Assembly: GCA_050251555.1 (NCBI GenBank) | Contig: JBFWMN010000007.1 | Span: 1 to 47,999 of the forward strand | Source of the DNA: UBA2137 sp050251555 | GTDB taxonomy: Bacteria > Pseudomonadota > Alphaproteobacteria > Micavibrionales > Micavibrionaceae | DNA: 47,999 nt | Direction of reading: 5' to 3' | In this document: piece by piece, positions 1 to 8,438 of the stretch | Layout: every line of letters begins with the position of its first letter | How positions within the stretch are numbered: position 1 is the first letter of the stretch | The notes under the pieces: model-generated | What the model saw: the letters and a program-made list of their open reading frames with translations, nothing else | What the model was told of the DNA's origin: nothing | The model's database searches: none | Position numbers and translations under genes: made by a program

Positions 1-642
1 AAGGTTGAGAGCGGACTGGCCCCTCTTGATGACAACCAGATCCGCTTACAGACAGTGAATGCTCTTCTCCCCATCATGAATTCGGTGATTGCCTTTCCCT
101 TTGGTGAAACACCGCAAAAACTCTTGCGCAAAATAGCCGATAGGTTGATAGAAGAGGCGAGATCGCTGGCAGAAGAAGTTGTGCAAACATCTGATGCACA
201 ACAGAAAAAAATGGCAGAATTGGCACTTTTGCGCGGAATCGTGATAATCTATTCTCAGTCTCATTTTGGTGAAATGGGCCGCATTATGAGCCTGGACAAT
301 CAGCAGCGCGAAAGTATGACATTGTCTTTGGACCCTGTCTGGAAGGCTTTTGATGAGCGCCTGGAAATGCTGAAAGTTCTGGCGCAAGTCATGAATGGTG
401 ATGAGGCGGGCGCTGTGTCATCGGCAAGCGGCTCGAAAAGCCCTGCGGTTGAAACACAGCAAGAGGTAAAGACGCCGGAAATTTTCACGGCGCCCGCGCC
501 CGCGACACCCGAGGAAACATCCCCTCCGCCCGCTGCGGTCACGCCGCCGCCTGTTGAGGAGAAAAAGACCGAGGCAGCCCCCGCTGCTGCGGCTGGTAAT
601 AACGACAACCCGATGTCCTTTTTCGCCAAAAGCGGCGGCTAG
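1..642 (+). CDS. Unrecognised protein upstream of the dot/icm genes, 5'-partial
   Basis: The reading frame is open from the first base of the window, so the gene begins outside it; the in-frame GTG at 55 is probably not the start. The visible 213 residues split in two. The first ~130 are helical and amphipathic, with an Ala/Leu/Glu-rich stretch and no membrane segment. The last ~80 are rich in Pro, Ala and Glu and look disordered. I recognise no domain. It lies 34 bp before a lytic transglycosylase and in the same direction as dotDCB, so it is probably part of the type IVB cluster. A soluble cytoplasmic accessory role is only inference from the absence of a membrane segment in the visible part. 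Confidence 0.6.
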   Translation, partial: KVESGLAPLDDNQIRLQTVNALLPIMNSVIAFPFGETPQKLLRKIADRLIEEARSLAEEVVQTSDAQQKKMAELALLRGIVIIYSQSHFGEMGRIMSLDNQQRESMTLSLDPVWKAFDERLEMLKVLAQVMNGDEAGAVSSASGSKSPAVETQQEVKTPEIFTAPAPATPEETSPPPAAVTPPPVEEKKTEAAPAAAAGNNDNPMSFFAKSGG

Positions 643-676
643 GGTTTTTTAAAGAGGGAATGACCGGTTAAGTAAA

Positions 677-1099
677 ATGCTGGTTACGAAAGCTGTAGCA
701 ACATGCCTTTTATTGGCAGCCCAAACCTACAATATCCCGCCAGCGGTGCTGATCGGTATTATGCAGGTTGAAGGCGGGCAGGTGGGTCAGAGTGTCGGGC
801 CGAATGTGAACGGCAGCTACGATCTGGGGCCCATGCAGATTAACACGGTCTGGGTACCGCAATTGGCGGAATACTGGAATGTGGATCAGGGCACGGCCTA
901 TACATGGGTGAGAGATGATGCCTGTACGAATATCGGTGTGGCGGCATGGATTTTACGCTCGCACTATGATGATACGCAGTCTTTGTCACGGGCAATTGCC
1001 CATTATCACTCGAAAACACCTAAATACGGGTATGCCTATCGGGAGAGGGTTGTGAGCACGATGCGCAAAAACGGTTTGATCAGGGCTTCAACACGCTAG
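677..1099 (+). CDS. Lytic transglycosylase of the secretion cluster (SLT/VirB1-like)
   Basis: A small (140 aa) SLT-fold muramidase of the kind that opens the peptidoglycan for type IV secretion or conjugation machines. The likely catalytic Glu is E32 in MQVEGG. The family's GPMQIN signature is at residues 51-56, followed by a helical region and the IAHYHS motif near residue 113 that lines the sugar-binding cleft in this superfamily. The first ~18 residues are hydrophobic but lack a clear basic start and cleavage site, so export by a normal signal peptide is uncertain. It is 34 bp downstream of the previous gene and ~100 bp upstream of dotD. The ATG at 677 has no strong ribosome site; a purine run (AGAGGGA) lies about 18 nt upstream. 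Confidence 0.82.
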   Translation: MLVTKAVATCLLLAAQTYNIPPAVLIGIMQVEGGQVGQSVGPNVNGSYDLGPMQINTVWVPQLAEYWNVDQGTAYTWVRDDACTNIGVAAWILRSHYDDTQSLSRAIAHYHSKTPKYGYAYRERVVSTMRKNGLIRASTR

Positions 1100-1196
1100 A
1101 AAAAGGACTCTTTACCTGCTAAAGATTTGTAAGGTAATCTTATTTATGTCAGTTTATGCCTCCGTTAGTGATTTAAAGAGAATTGGTTAGGATCAA

Positions 1197-1730
1197 ATGG
1201 CACTCCGTTTGAAACCCATGAAAAAGTTTGTGTCTACGGGCCTCGCCTTGAGCGCCCTCATGCTTGTGGCTGCATGCGCGCCAGGCAAGCCTTATAAATA
1301 CAAAAATCCGCAACTGGTTGCTGACCCCGACAAGGTGTCTGCGCAACTGGCGCAAGCCGCAGACCGCGCCAGCAACGCCCTGCAAACGCTGGCGGCTGTC
1401 GAACAAACACGCACACCTTCGGCCTCAACCGCTCCGCTGGACGATGTGCCGATGGAATTGAAGCGTGCCGTGTCTATCGAGTGGGTCGGCCCCGCAGAGG
1501 AAGTGCTTTTGCAGATGGCAAACCGCGCCAGCTATTCGTTTGATGTGATTGGCGAAGGTCCCTCGAACCCGCTGATTGTCACGTTGAATGTTGAAAATAC
1601 ACCAATCATCGATGTTTTGCGCTCGATCGGTTATCAGGTCGGAACGCAGGGTGATGTTTCGGTTGATGCTGTTCAGAAACGCGTTGAACTGAGATACACC
1701 TCCCTGATCGCGCCTGCTGAAGTTTTTTAA
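1197..1730 (+). CDS. dotD: DotD-family outer-membrane lipoprotein of a type IVB secretion system
   Basis: DotD (TraH of IncI plasmids) is an outer-membrane lipoprotein that, with DotC, brings DotH to the outer membrane and forms the outer ring of the Dot/Icm core. The 177-residue product has a lipoprotein signal with lipobox LVAAC and lipid-acceptor Cys at residue 27. An Ala/Thr-rich linker (about 45-80) follows. The C-terminal domain (about 85-170) resembles the secretin N0-like fold reported for DotD, with a VEWVGPAEEVL-type start and the repeated V..D.V segments. ATG 1197 has TTAGGA just upstream; an internal ATG at 1218 would still keep the whole signal. It starts the run dotD-dotC-dotB-icmT. 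Confidence 0.87.
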   Translation: MALRLKPMKKFVSTGLALSALMLVAACAPGKPYKYKNPQLVADPDKVSAQLAQAADRASNALQTLAAVEQTRTPSASTAPLDDVPMELKRAVSIEWVGPAEEVLLQMANRASYSFDVIGEGPSNPLIVTLNVENTPIIDVLRSIGYQVGTQGDVSVDAVQKRVELRYTSLIAPAEVF

Positions 1731-1755
1731 GGAAGCGCCTTTTTAAGAAAAAGAT

Positions 1756-2607
1756 ATGCGTTTTTTGTCATACAGAATTCTCCCGACACTTTACCTGATC
1801 GCAGCCGTTGCGCTCACAGGGACGGCGCATGCGCAATCCGTGAATTCGGGTGAGGATCTGTCCCCCCCTCCGCAAATCGAATATCTGAAATCAAAACGTT
1901 ACGATGAAACGGTTTCAGCGCTGTCCGATGATGCGATGCCGTTGGATATCCGCCGTCAGGCTTTGAAAGAGGCGGCGCTGTCCTATGGCGCACGCGGCGG
2001 TTTGGCTTGGCGCACATTCTACATCCGTTCCGAGCTTGATCAGTTTAATGCGCAGCTCGACAAGATTTTCGATTTTCGCCAGCTTCTGATTGCAGCGCCC
2101 TCAGGCGTGTTGATCGAACCGCCGATTGTGTCCGAAGCCCAAGATGCGATCCTCATTGAAAATGACGGTCAAAAAGCGGCGGTTTCGGATGCGATTTATA
2201 ATATTAACCGCAATGCGCGTTTTACTTCGACGGCGCGTTCCTGGCGTCAGTATCTTGAGCGCGATTGGGGTGAGGTGAAAGACCCTCCCGCCATTCTTTT
2301 GCCGCGCAATGATGAAGAAATTGCGATCTGGCAAGAGCTGATCGACAAAGGCTGGGCTGAGGGTATCGCGCAAGCCGATGAAATTTTTCAGGAAGATTTG
2401 AACCGCCTCACAGCCGATTTCGAAGGCATGGTGCGTTACCGTAAATTACTGGCCTATGGCATGATTACACCGCCTTATGCCAACCAGACCGACCGTGGCG
2501 TAACAGGCGGCGGCGAAGAAATGCGTGTCGGCGACCGCGCCCTTGAAATTACAGGTAAGCCCTCACTTCAACCCGGAGCAAGCCAATGGCAGCCCGTAAG
2601 CCGATAA
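1756..2607 (+). CDS. dotC: DotC-family core protein, apparently without a lipobox
   Basis: DotC (TraI in R64) works with DotD and DotH in the outer-membrane core complex. The 283-residue product has an N-terminal signal (hydrophobic residues ~8-25) ending in the SPase I-like site AHA-Q. The body includes the conserved GARGGLAWRTFYIR region near residues 78-92 and the WR.YLERDW segment near 162-170, typical of this family. Legionella DotC is a lipoprotein, but there is no Cys in or near this signal peptide, so lipid anchoring seems lost. It starts 25 bp after dotD, and its last 22 bp overlap dotB, which suggests translational coupling. Confidence 0.87.
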   Translation: MRFLSYRILPTLYLIAAVALTGTAHAQSVNSGEDLSPPPQIEYLKSKRYDETVSALSDDAMPLDIRRQALKEAALSYGARGGLAWRTFYIRSELDQFNAQLDKIFDFRQLLIAAPSGVLIEPPIVSEAQDAILIENDGQKAAVSDAIYNINRNARFTSTARSWRQYLERDWGEVKDPPAILLPRNDEEIAIWQELIDKGWAEGIAQADEIFQEDLNRLTADFEGMVRYRKLLAYGMITPPYANQTDRGVTGGGEEMRVGDRALEITGKPSLQPGASQWQPVSR

Positions 2608-3749
2608 GCCTTGTCAAAGGCGGTGATGCGGCGGGGAACATCTACCCTGATGAACCGAACCGTTTCCGTGAAGAGGACATTGATCCTTTTCTCGCTTGGT
2701 GCGTGAAACAAGGCACTTCCGATATTTCCATTCAGACCGAACGTGTCATTTATAATGACATTTCAGGAACGCTTTATCCTGCGACCCACCGTGTGATGGA
2801 TGCGTCCGACATGCAATCTTTCTTGGGCAAAATTTACGGGTCCGATGCCTCGGCCCGTCTGGCTTCGGGGCGCGATCTGGATGTGTCTTACGAAGTGCGT
2901 CCCGACCGTTATTCACGTATTCGTTTTCGTGTGAATATTACCGCCATTCAGGCCAAAGGCCGCGATGCGGCGCAAATTACCATGCGTTCCCTGCCGACAG
3001 AGCCACCCAAATTATCCGACCTGAATATCGAACAACACATCATTGATAACTGGGCCCCGCGCATGGGGATGGTTGTCGTGACAGGCCCAACGGGCTCAGG
3101 TAAATCGACCTTGCTGGCAGCAGGAAACCGCATGTTGATGGAACGCCCCGAAGGTTGCGGTAAGATGTTGACCTATGAGGCCCCGATCGAGTTCACCTAT
3201 GACACGATCCGCTCGCCGCGATCACTTGTTTCACAAAGCGAGATTCCACGCCATTTGCCTGACTTTGCTGCGGGTGTCAGAAACGCCCTGCGCCGTAAAC
3301 CCAATATCATCATGGTTGGTGAGGCACGTGACCGCGAAACGATCTCTGCTGCCATTGAAGCCGCGCAAACTGGTCACGCCGTTTATACGACAACGCACAC
3401 AACGGGTGTCTCCTCGACCGTACGCCGTATGATTTCTTCTTTTGAGAAAGAAGAGCGCGGCGAGCGGGCTTACGCGCTCATGGAAACTCTTCGGATGATT
3501 GTCACACAGGTGCTTGTCCCCAAAGTATCCGGCGGGCGCATGGGCATCCGTGAATGGATGGTCTTTCCTGACGATGTCAGAGAAAAGCTTCTCGATATGG
3601 ATATTGATGAATGGACCAACGAGATCGAGCGTATGATTCCCCGCTATGGTCAGACGATGGTGCAAACCGCAACGAAAGCCTTTGAAGAAGGGCTGATCAG
3701 CAAGCGCCACTATCTCCTTTTGACAGGTGCGGGCGGCGGAGGTCATTAA
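2586..3749 (+). CDS. dotB: DotB-family secretion ATPase (PilT/VirB11 class)
   Basis: DotB (TraJ) is the hexameric cytoplasmic ATPase that docks on DotO at the base of the Dot/Icm channel. The 387-residue protein has an N-terminal PAS-like domain (about 25-140) and a RecA-like C-terminal domain. Walker A is GPTGSGKST at 167-175. The Walker B region is IIMVGEARD at 241-249. The His box TGH at 262-264 is followed by YTTTHTT, all diagnostic of the PilT/DotB branch. Length matches Legionella DotB (about 377 aa). The start lies inside the end of dotC, and icmT follows 5 bp later. No key residue is missing, so the ATPase looks active. Confidence 0.95.
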   Translation: MAARKPISLVKGGDAAGNIYPDEPNRFREEDIDPFLAWCVKQGTSDISIQTERVIYNDISGTLYPATHRVMDASDMQSFLGKIYGSDASARLASGRDLDVSYEVRPDRYSRIRFRVNITAIQAKGRDAAQITMRSLPTEPPKLSDLNIEQHIIDNWAPRMGMVVVTGPTGSGKSTLLAAGNRMLMERPEGCGKMLTYEAPIEFTYDTIRSPRSLVSQSEIPRHLPDFAAGVRNALRRKPNIIMVGEARDRETISAAIEAAQTGHAVYTTTHTTGVSSTVRRMISSFEKEERGERAYALMETLRMIVTQVLVPKVSGGRMGIREWMVFPDDVREKLLDMDIDEWTNEIERMIPRYGQTMVQTATKAFEEGLISKRHYLLLTGAGGGGH

Positions 3750-3754
3750 GCGCT

Positions 3755-4057
3755 ATGGCCAATAACCAAATTCAGCTTTTACAAGAACAGGTGAATTGGC
3801 ATTGGCGCAATTCAATGCGTCCTGTGCGCTTTTTTGCATTTGATGCCCGCGCCTCATTTTCTTTTTTATTGCTTCTTGTCTATGCGCGACCGATTACACT
3901 GATCTTTGCCATTCTATCGACGGTTGCTTTCTACCTTCTGGAAAAATACGGGCTGACATTTGATTCGGCTTTCCGCCGTTTGCGTATGACGATTTCAGGA
4001 CGCAACCGTCCGGCACTGATGACGTTCCGCCGTCGCCATCTTAAAGATTTCGGTTAG
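3755..4057 (+). CDS. icmT: IcmT/TraK-family inner-membrane protein
   Basis: A 100-residue membrane protein matching IcmT (TraK in R64): a short N-terminal stretch with the conserved HWRNS and RPVRFF..D motifs (residues 16-30), then two closely spaced hydrophobic helices (about 34-43 and 47-63) and a strongly basic C-terminal tail with many Arg. IcmT is a small, essential Dot/Icm component of unclear mechanism. It starts 5 bp after dotB and ends the first plus-strand block. The next gene on this strand is dotI, more than 6 kb away, with four minus-strand genes in between. Its stop is 12 bp from the convergent stop of the last of these. Confidence 0.85.
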   Translation: MANNQIQLLQEQVNWHWRNSMRPVRFFAFDARASFSFLLLLVYARPITLIFAILSTVAFYLLEKYGLTFDSAFRRLRMTISGRNRPALMTFRRRHLKDFG

Positions 4058-4069
4058 ATAATTTTGTAA

Positions 4070-5833
4070 TCAGTTATTGCTGACTGTGGTGAGGGCGCGA
4101 TTGCGTTCGATACTTTCATTACGCGTATCAATCACATTGAAGAGTGTAATCTGGCGGTTTTTAAGAGCCATCATCTGCTGAATTTTCGTATTCAGTCTGT
4201 TGTCCATAGCATCCAAACTGCCTTGAATACGTGCGAGTGCTGCTTCGCTGTTTTGGATATTGGCAAGGAATTTGGGGCTTAAGAGATAATAGTGAGTCAA
4301 AATTTCGAGCTGCGCATCCTCGCTGATTTTTCCGTCAGGCGTAAAATACGTATCTTGCTGTGACTGGCTGAGGCCCACTTCCTCGAGCAGGGCACGCATT
4401 TCGGTTTCATTTTCATTTGCCGTACCAATATTACTTCCCATGATTTGCATGATGGAGGAGGCAATATCCTGCTTGTGGTTCATCAGCCATGTGCCCTCAG
4501 ATCCCATGCGGCGACGTTCGGCACGGCTGCGTTGCAGTTGTTCATTTGTCGGCAGAGTCAAAGGTTCGACCATCATATCAATGAGGGCGCTAACTTGATC
4601 AAACTGAGAGCCTGTACCGTGTTCGAAGTCAACATCCAGTGGGCCTTGTGCGCCATAAAGCGCCGTCGGGTTTAACTGGATTTGTGTCTGTTCGCAGAAA
4701 TCGGTCAACATGCCACCCATATCAGCAGGGTTACAGGAAGCACGGACAATGTCGGCGACAAAGGATGTGCGCTGGGGAGCGGATAATCCACCCGTCGTCC
4801 CTGCCGCGCCGATGGCATAATCGCCGATAGCAGCCGCGCCGGCATTTGCCTGCGCCTGCGAATTGTGAATAAGGGTTGGTGCGGAGGCTGCATGCAAAGA
4901 TGTAATGTCACACTCGGCCTCGGATGGTGTCAGTTCGATGGCAAGTTCTGCTGTCTGTTCTCCCGTAACAAGCGCCACATCTTTTTGGGCATCGGCATCT
5001 GCTGCCTCGGCTTTGATGTGAGATTGATCAACCATCACATTGTTAATTTCCTCAGTCATGGCGCGTAGCGGATCAATCGAATTATCCTGAACTGCGGCAA
5101 CATTGCTTTTTGAATTATTCCCGCCCAAAAGCGAGGATAACCCTGCAACTGCTGCGCCGATAGCTACATTGGTCAATGCGCCGCCTAAGCCGCTACCTGA
5201 ATTTGCACTGCCAGAGCCGGTTGAGCCGCCGGTTGATTGTAGACCGACAAAATAAGAAAGGTTGGTTGTCGAGGCAGGCGTGTAAACACACGGCGAACAA
5301 TTATATTGCGTGTTGGTAATGCTTAAACCGACATTGGTGCTGCCGCCGATAAATCCCGTTGAGACAATATCACCCGTGTCAAAGGAACCGCCGGCACCCG
5401 CGACGATGGGCGCACCCGTACCCGAACCATCTGACGTAGTCAGATTAACCGATCCATAGGGCGATATGGTGCCGTAAAAGCGGATTGAGCTCGTATAACG
5501 ATCCCATTCAAAATTCAGCGTGTTCGTCTGGGTGGCAGAGCCGATCTTGGTGTCATAGACGATCTTGCCTGTCATGGAATCCGCACCGTTAGTAACGGGG
5601 GAACTGAGCGTATAATTTCCTGTCGACGAAGCTTTTGCCGAGACATTGATCGAAGAGGTTTTTCCTGAGGCATCCGTCAGGCTTCCTGTAAATCTGACGG
5701 TTGAGTTCGGTACGGCGCTGCCAGAAAAACCTGTCGCGAGATTTGCAGCCATAACAGACGGCGCTGCCAATGTCAGGCAGGCTGCAATCAGCGCCCAATT
5801 TGCTGCAAGTTTTCTAAGTGTCAGTCCGTTCAT
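4070..5833 (-). CDS. Exported LRAMT-motif protein, paralog 4 of 4
   Basis: Fourth and most diverged member of a tandem family inside the dot/icm cluster; I recognise no described family. The 587 residues begin with a signal peptide (hydrophobic 11-28, site near VMA-A at 29). About residues 30-190 are rich in Ser, Thr and Gly and look like a beta domain. A Gly/Ser linker with a short hydrophobic patch (about 205-245) leads to the shared core: LRAMTEE at 256-262, then an acidic IELTPSEAEC segment about 35 residues on, then the CNPADMGGML motif. The C-terminal ~100 residues are helical and Gln/Asn-rich, possibly coiled coil. It starts 34 bp after paralog 3 and ends convergent with icmT. Confidence 0.75.
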   Translation of the reverse strand: MNGLTLRKLAANWALIAACLTLAAPSVMAANLATGFSGSAVPNSTVRFTGSLTDASGKTSSINVSAKASSTGNYTLSSPVTNGADSMTGKIVYDTKIGSATQTNTLNFEWDRYTSSIRFYGTISPYGSVNLTTSDGSGTGAPIVAGAGGSFDTGDIVSTGFIGGSTNVGLSITNTQYNCSPCVYTPASTTNLSYFVGLQSTGGSTGSGSANSGSGLGGALTNVAIGAAVAGLSSLLGGNNSKSNVAAVQDNSIDPLRAMTEEINNVMVDQSHIKAEAADADAQKDVALVTGEQTAELAIELTPSEAECDITSLHAASAPTLIHNSQAQANAGAAAIGDYAIGAAGTTGGLSAPQRTSFVADIVRASCNPADMGGMLTDFCEQTQIQLNPTALYGAQGPLDVDFEHGTGSQFDQVSALIDMMVEPLTLPTNEQLQRSRAERRRMGSEGTWLMNHKQDIASSIMQIMGSNIGTANENETEMRALLEEVGLSQSQQDTYFTPDGKISEDAQLEILTHYYLLSPKFLANIQNSEAALARIQGSLDAMDNRLNTKIQQMMALKNRQITLFNVIDTRNESIERNRALTTVSNN

Positions 5834-5866
5834 AAAACCGTTTTCCGTGTCGTTTTTACCTACGCG

Positions 5867-7129
5867 TTAGTGAGAGCTGGCATATTTTGTTTTTGCCGCT
5901 TCTTCATCTGTACGCAATGTCACTTGCGTGGCTTTTTCCTCAGCAGCTTCTTTTAACGGCTCGGTTACGGCATTCAAAACAAGTGAAGCCATCATTTCCG
6001 AACAGAGTTGCTGTTCCAGCATGTCATACAGGATCGGCAGGTTTGACCCTTGCGTCACCAGAGCGATACGCTGAGTATTTTCCTGTGTTTCGATCATATC
6101 GAGTGCGCGCTGCGTTGAGTTGTTGACCATGCTCAAGAATTCGCGGTGATTTTGCGCATTGAAAGGAAAGGCAGCGATCGCCTGATCATCCATGCCCATT
6201 TCGCGCATCGCGGCTTTTTGTTCATCTGTCCAATCCGTGCCTTCTAAGACGGTATTGCCTGAAACCGCCTTCATATAGCATCTGGCAGCAAGCGAAGCCG
6301 GGGCGCTTAATGCGCGGCGGTTAGCCCATGCAAGTTGTGCGGCACGGTTAAAATTGTCCGGCGTGTAGCCGACAGGAGGAGGGACAGTAAAACTGCCCAT
6401 AAACTGATTGAGTGACTGGGCCGCATCTGTCTCTGAATCTGCTGAAACGCGTCCGTCCAGAAGGGCCGCCGCTGCAGTTGGATAAACAGTTGCATTGCTG
6501 CAGTCGGCATCAGGGTAATCGGCACGATATTGCGGCAAACATTGAATAAATGCTTCCTGATTAAGGATGGCTTCGCGCCCCGGAGCACTTGGCGAGCCAG
6601 CGCTTGCATTAAAGTTACTCGCAGCAGCCTGGACAAAACGGTCGGTTGTCTCCGCTCGTGCAATTTCTGCTGTGACCACATTTTCCGTTGCCGTCACGGC
6701 AGAACACAGACCCTCGGAAGGGGTAGTTTCTTTGGTAATTTCAAATTCACCTTCTTTGATGGTCAAAGCATTATTGCGTGACATATTGGCTGTCTGGACT
6801 TGTGAGTCCGCAGCAACGACTTGCTGCTGTCCGGCATTGATCTGTTCTGTCATGGCGCGCAGGGACTTCAGAACCTCTTCCCACCATGTTTCTTCCAGCC
6901 ATTTTTGATGATTTTCAAATTCCTTGTCGACGAACTCGTTGACCTGTTTGCGTGTTTCTTTGTGCAGACAGTCAGAGTTTGAGCAAGTCAGCATGGATCC
7001 GCAAAGACATGCGGCGAAAGCACGTTTTGTTGTTCCGGGCAAAATGACCAGCGCACAAATTGCCAGAATAACTACGGCAGATCTAAAGAGCGTCTGACTT
7101 ATTCTGTATGCGGATTCGTGTTTCATCAT
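5867..7129 (-). CDS. Exported LRAMT-motif protein, paralog 3 of 4
   Basis: A 420-residue exported protein. The tandem ATG ATG at 7129-7124 is chosen as start because AAGGGAAG lies just upstream; an in-frame ATG at 7162 would overlap the preceding gene. A hydrophobic signal (about 12-32) ends in AFA-A. Directly after it comes a cysteine cluster (C-L-C, C-S..DC) similar to the one in paralog 2. A helical segment then leads to LRAMTEQ at 90-96 and the acidic ETTPSEGLC segment. The 'CNP..GG' box is degenerate here (CLPQYRADYPDADC). The C-terminal half is helical with two further Cys. Possible periplasmic disulfides; function unknown. Confidence 0.75.
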   Translation of the reverse strand: MMKHESAYRISQTLFRSAVVILAICALVILPGTTKRAFAACLCGSMLTCSNSDCLHKETRKQVNEFVDKEFENHQKWLEETWWEEVLKSLRAMTEQINAGQQQVVAADSQVQTANMSRNNALTIKEGEFEITKETTPSEGLCSAVTATENVVTAEIARAETTDRFVQAAASNFNASAGSPSAPGREAILNQEAFIQCLPQYRADYPDADCSNATVYPTAAAALLDGRVSADSETDAAQSLNQFMGSFTVPPPVGYTPDNFNRAAQLAWANRRALSAPASLAARCYMKAVSGNTVLEGTDWTDEQKAAMREMGMDDQAIAAFPFNAQNHREFLSMVNNSTQRALDMIETQENTQRIALVTQGSNLPILYDMLEQQLCSEMMASLVLNAVTEPLKEAAEEKATQVTLRTDEEAAKTKYASSH

Positions 7130-7142
7130 ATGACTTCCCTTA

Positions 7143-8438
7143 TTAAATATCGTCATTTTCACCTAAAGGATCCGAACCGATCTGGCCTTCATAGGCTCTC
7201 TGGTAAGGACGGATCTTGAGTTCATGCAACATGGTCCAAGACAGCGCGCTGCGCTGCAAGGATTTATAAACTTCGTATTTGATCATTAATTTTGCAGCCT
7301 GCTGGGCAATCGCTAAGCGGCGCGTATCGGCAGATGTGGCGATTGTATCGGTTGCGACTTCGGGTGTGGCGTTCGTATAAAGCGCCAGAATCTTGGCCTG
7401 CGCCAGAAGGCTGGGTGCATCGTTTTCACCAAGCAGACTTTTCACCATAGTTTCATCCGTCACACCGCGTGATTCCAGTAGGGCACGATAATATTGCCCT
7501 GAACCTTCCACGCCTGGATGGTGTAAACTGACCAATGTGTTGAAGCTGCCCTGTGCAAGAGATTTGAGCGCAATCACCTGATAACGTGCGGCAATTGCAT
7601 CATCAAATCCGCGTGATCCCTGATCAATGGCACGCAGTCGGGAAATCGCGCCGCCATAAAGGTTATAGCGCAACATATCGAGGTCTTCCTCAACGGGGTT
7701 GGATGTCCCGTCACGATAATCAATGTCGAACGTGTATTGTTCGAGAAACGGCGCATCAAGGTCCGCATTGATACGCGAGCCGTCTGCAGGCGAAAATCCC
7801 GTGGCCTCTCCGACCACGCCGCCTAAATCGTTGGGATTCATATTGGTCTGGATGATGGTATCAAGATTAATCTGGCGTTCCGTGGCGGGACCCGCGGCAC
7901 CGGGCGTTCCGGCTGCGCCCGCCAGGGTTGCGGCACCAGATTCATTCAATGTGTCTGTCGCAATGACGACGTTGTTTGCGGTTGCAGCCACGCCTTCGCT
8001 CAGTGTGACGCGTTCGCACATGGCTTCGGAAGGAGCGGTTTCAATTGCGATTTCAGCTTCTTTGGTATTTGTCACATCTGCGGTTTTTGAATCGGCAACG
8101 GGGGAGGTGACCGTTGTGCTTTTCGTCCCCATATCTGAATAGCCGTTATCAATTTGTTGGGTCATGGCCCGCAAGGCTTCTTCCCAGAACTTGTCGACGA
8201 ATTCGCCAAGGAAATAATCGGCACGCTGGCTTTCGAAGGAGGGCTCAACCTTATCCTTATTGATTTCGCTGCGCGTGTTTTTATGGAGCAGTTTTTCATA
8301 GGCGCAGGTTTCGCACTCATCCTTCATCGGTCCGGTACCTGTTGCACATGTATAACAAAACGCCATGGCTTGACCCGACCAACCGAGTATTAATGTCGTA
8401 AATAAAAGAGATATGAAGCGAAGACTCATCTTACTCAC
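7143..8438 (-). CDS. Exported LRAMT-motif protein, paralog 2 of 4
   Basis: A 431-residue exported protein. The signal peptide (residues 5-25) ends at AMA-F. It is followed by two CxxC pairs (C28..C31 and C42..C45), which could bind metal or form disulfides. A charged helical stretch precedes the family motif LRAMTQQ at 89-95, and the acidic IETAPSEAMC segment follows. The MNPNDLGGVVG box matches CNPxxxGG in paralogs 1 and 4 but has lost the Cys. The C-terminal third is helical and basic near its end. Start overlaps the end of paralog 1 by 8 bp, so the genes are likely translationally coupled. Function unknown; the family pattern and export suggest a periplasmic or surface part of the secretion apparatus. 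Confidence 0.75.
   Translation of the reverse strand: MSKMSLRFISLLFTTLILGWSGQAMAFCYTCATGTGPMKDECETCAYEKLLHKNTRSEINKDKVEPSFESQRADYFLGEFVDKFWEEALRAMTQQIDNGYSDMGTKSTTVTSPVADSKTADVTNTKEAEIAIETAPSEAMCERVTLSEGVAATANNVVIATDTLNESGAATLAGAAGTPGAAGPATERQINLDTIIQTNMNPNDLGGVVGEATGFSPADGSRINADLDAPFLEQYTFDIDYRDGTSNPVEEDLDMLRYNLYGGAISRLRAIDQGSRGFDDAIAARYQVIALKSLAQGSFNTLVSLHHPGVEGSGQYYRALLESRGVTDETMVKSLLGENDAPSLLAQAKILALYTNATPEVATDTIATSADTRRLAIAQQAAKLMIKYEVYKSLQRSALSWTMLHELKIRPYQRAYEGQIGSDPLGENDDI

Noticed and set aside
4058..4069. Terminator between icmT and the last paralog
   Set aside because: The 12-bp gap holds no hairpin; convergent transcripts must end within the neighbouring genes.
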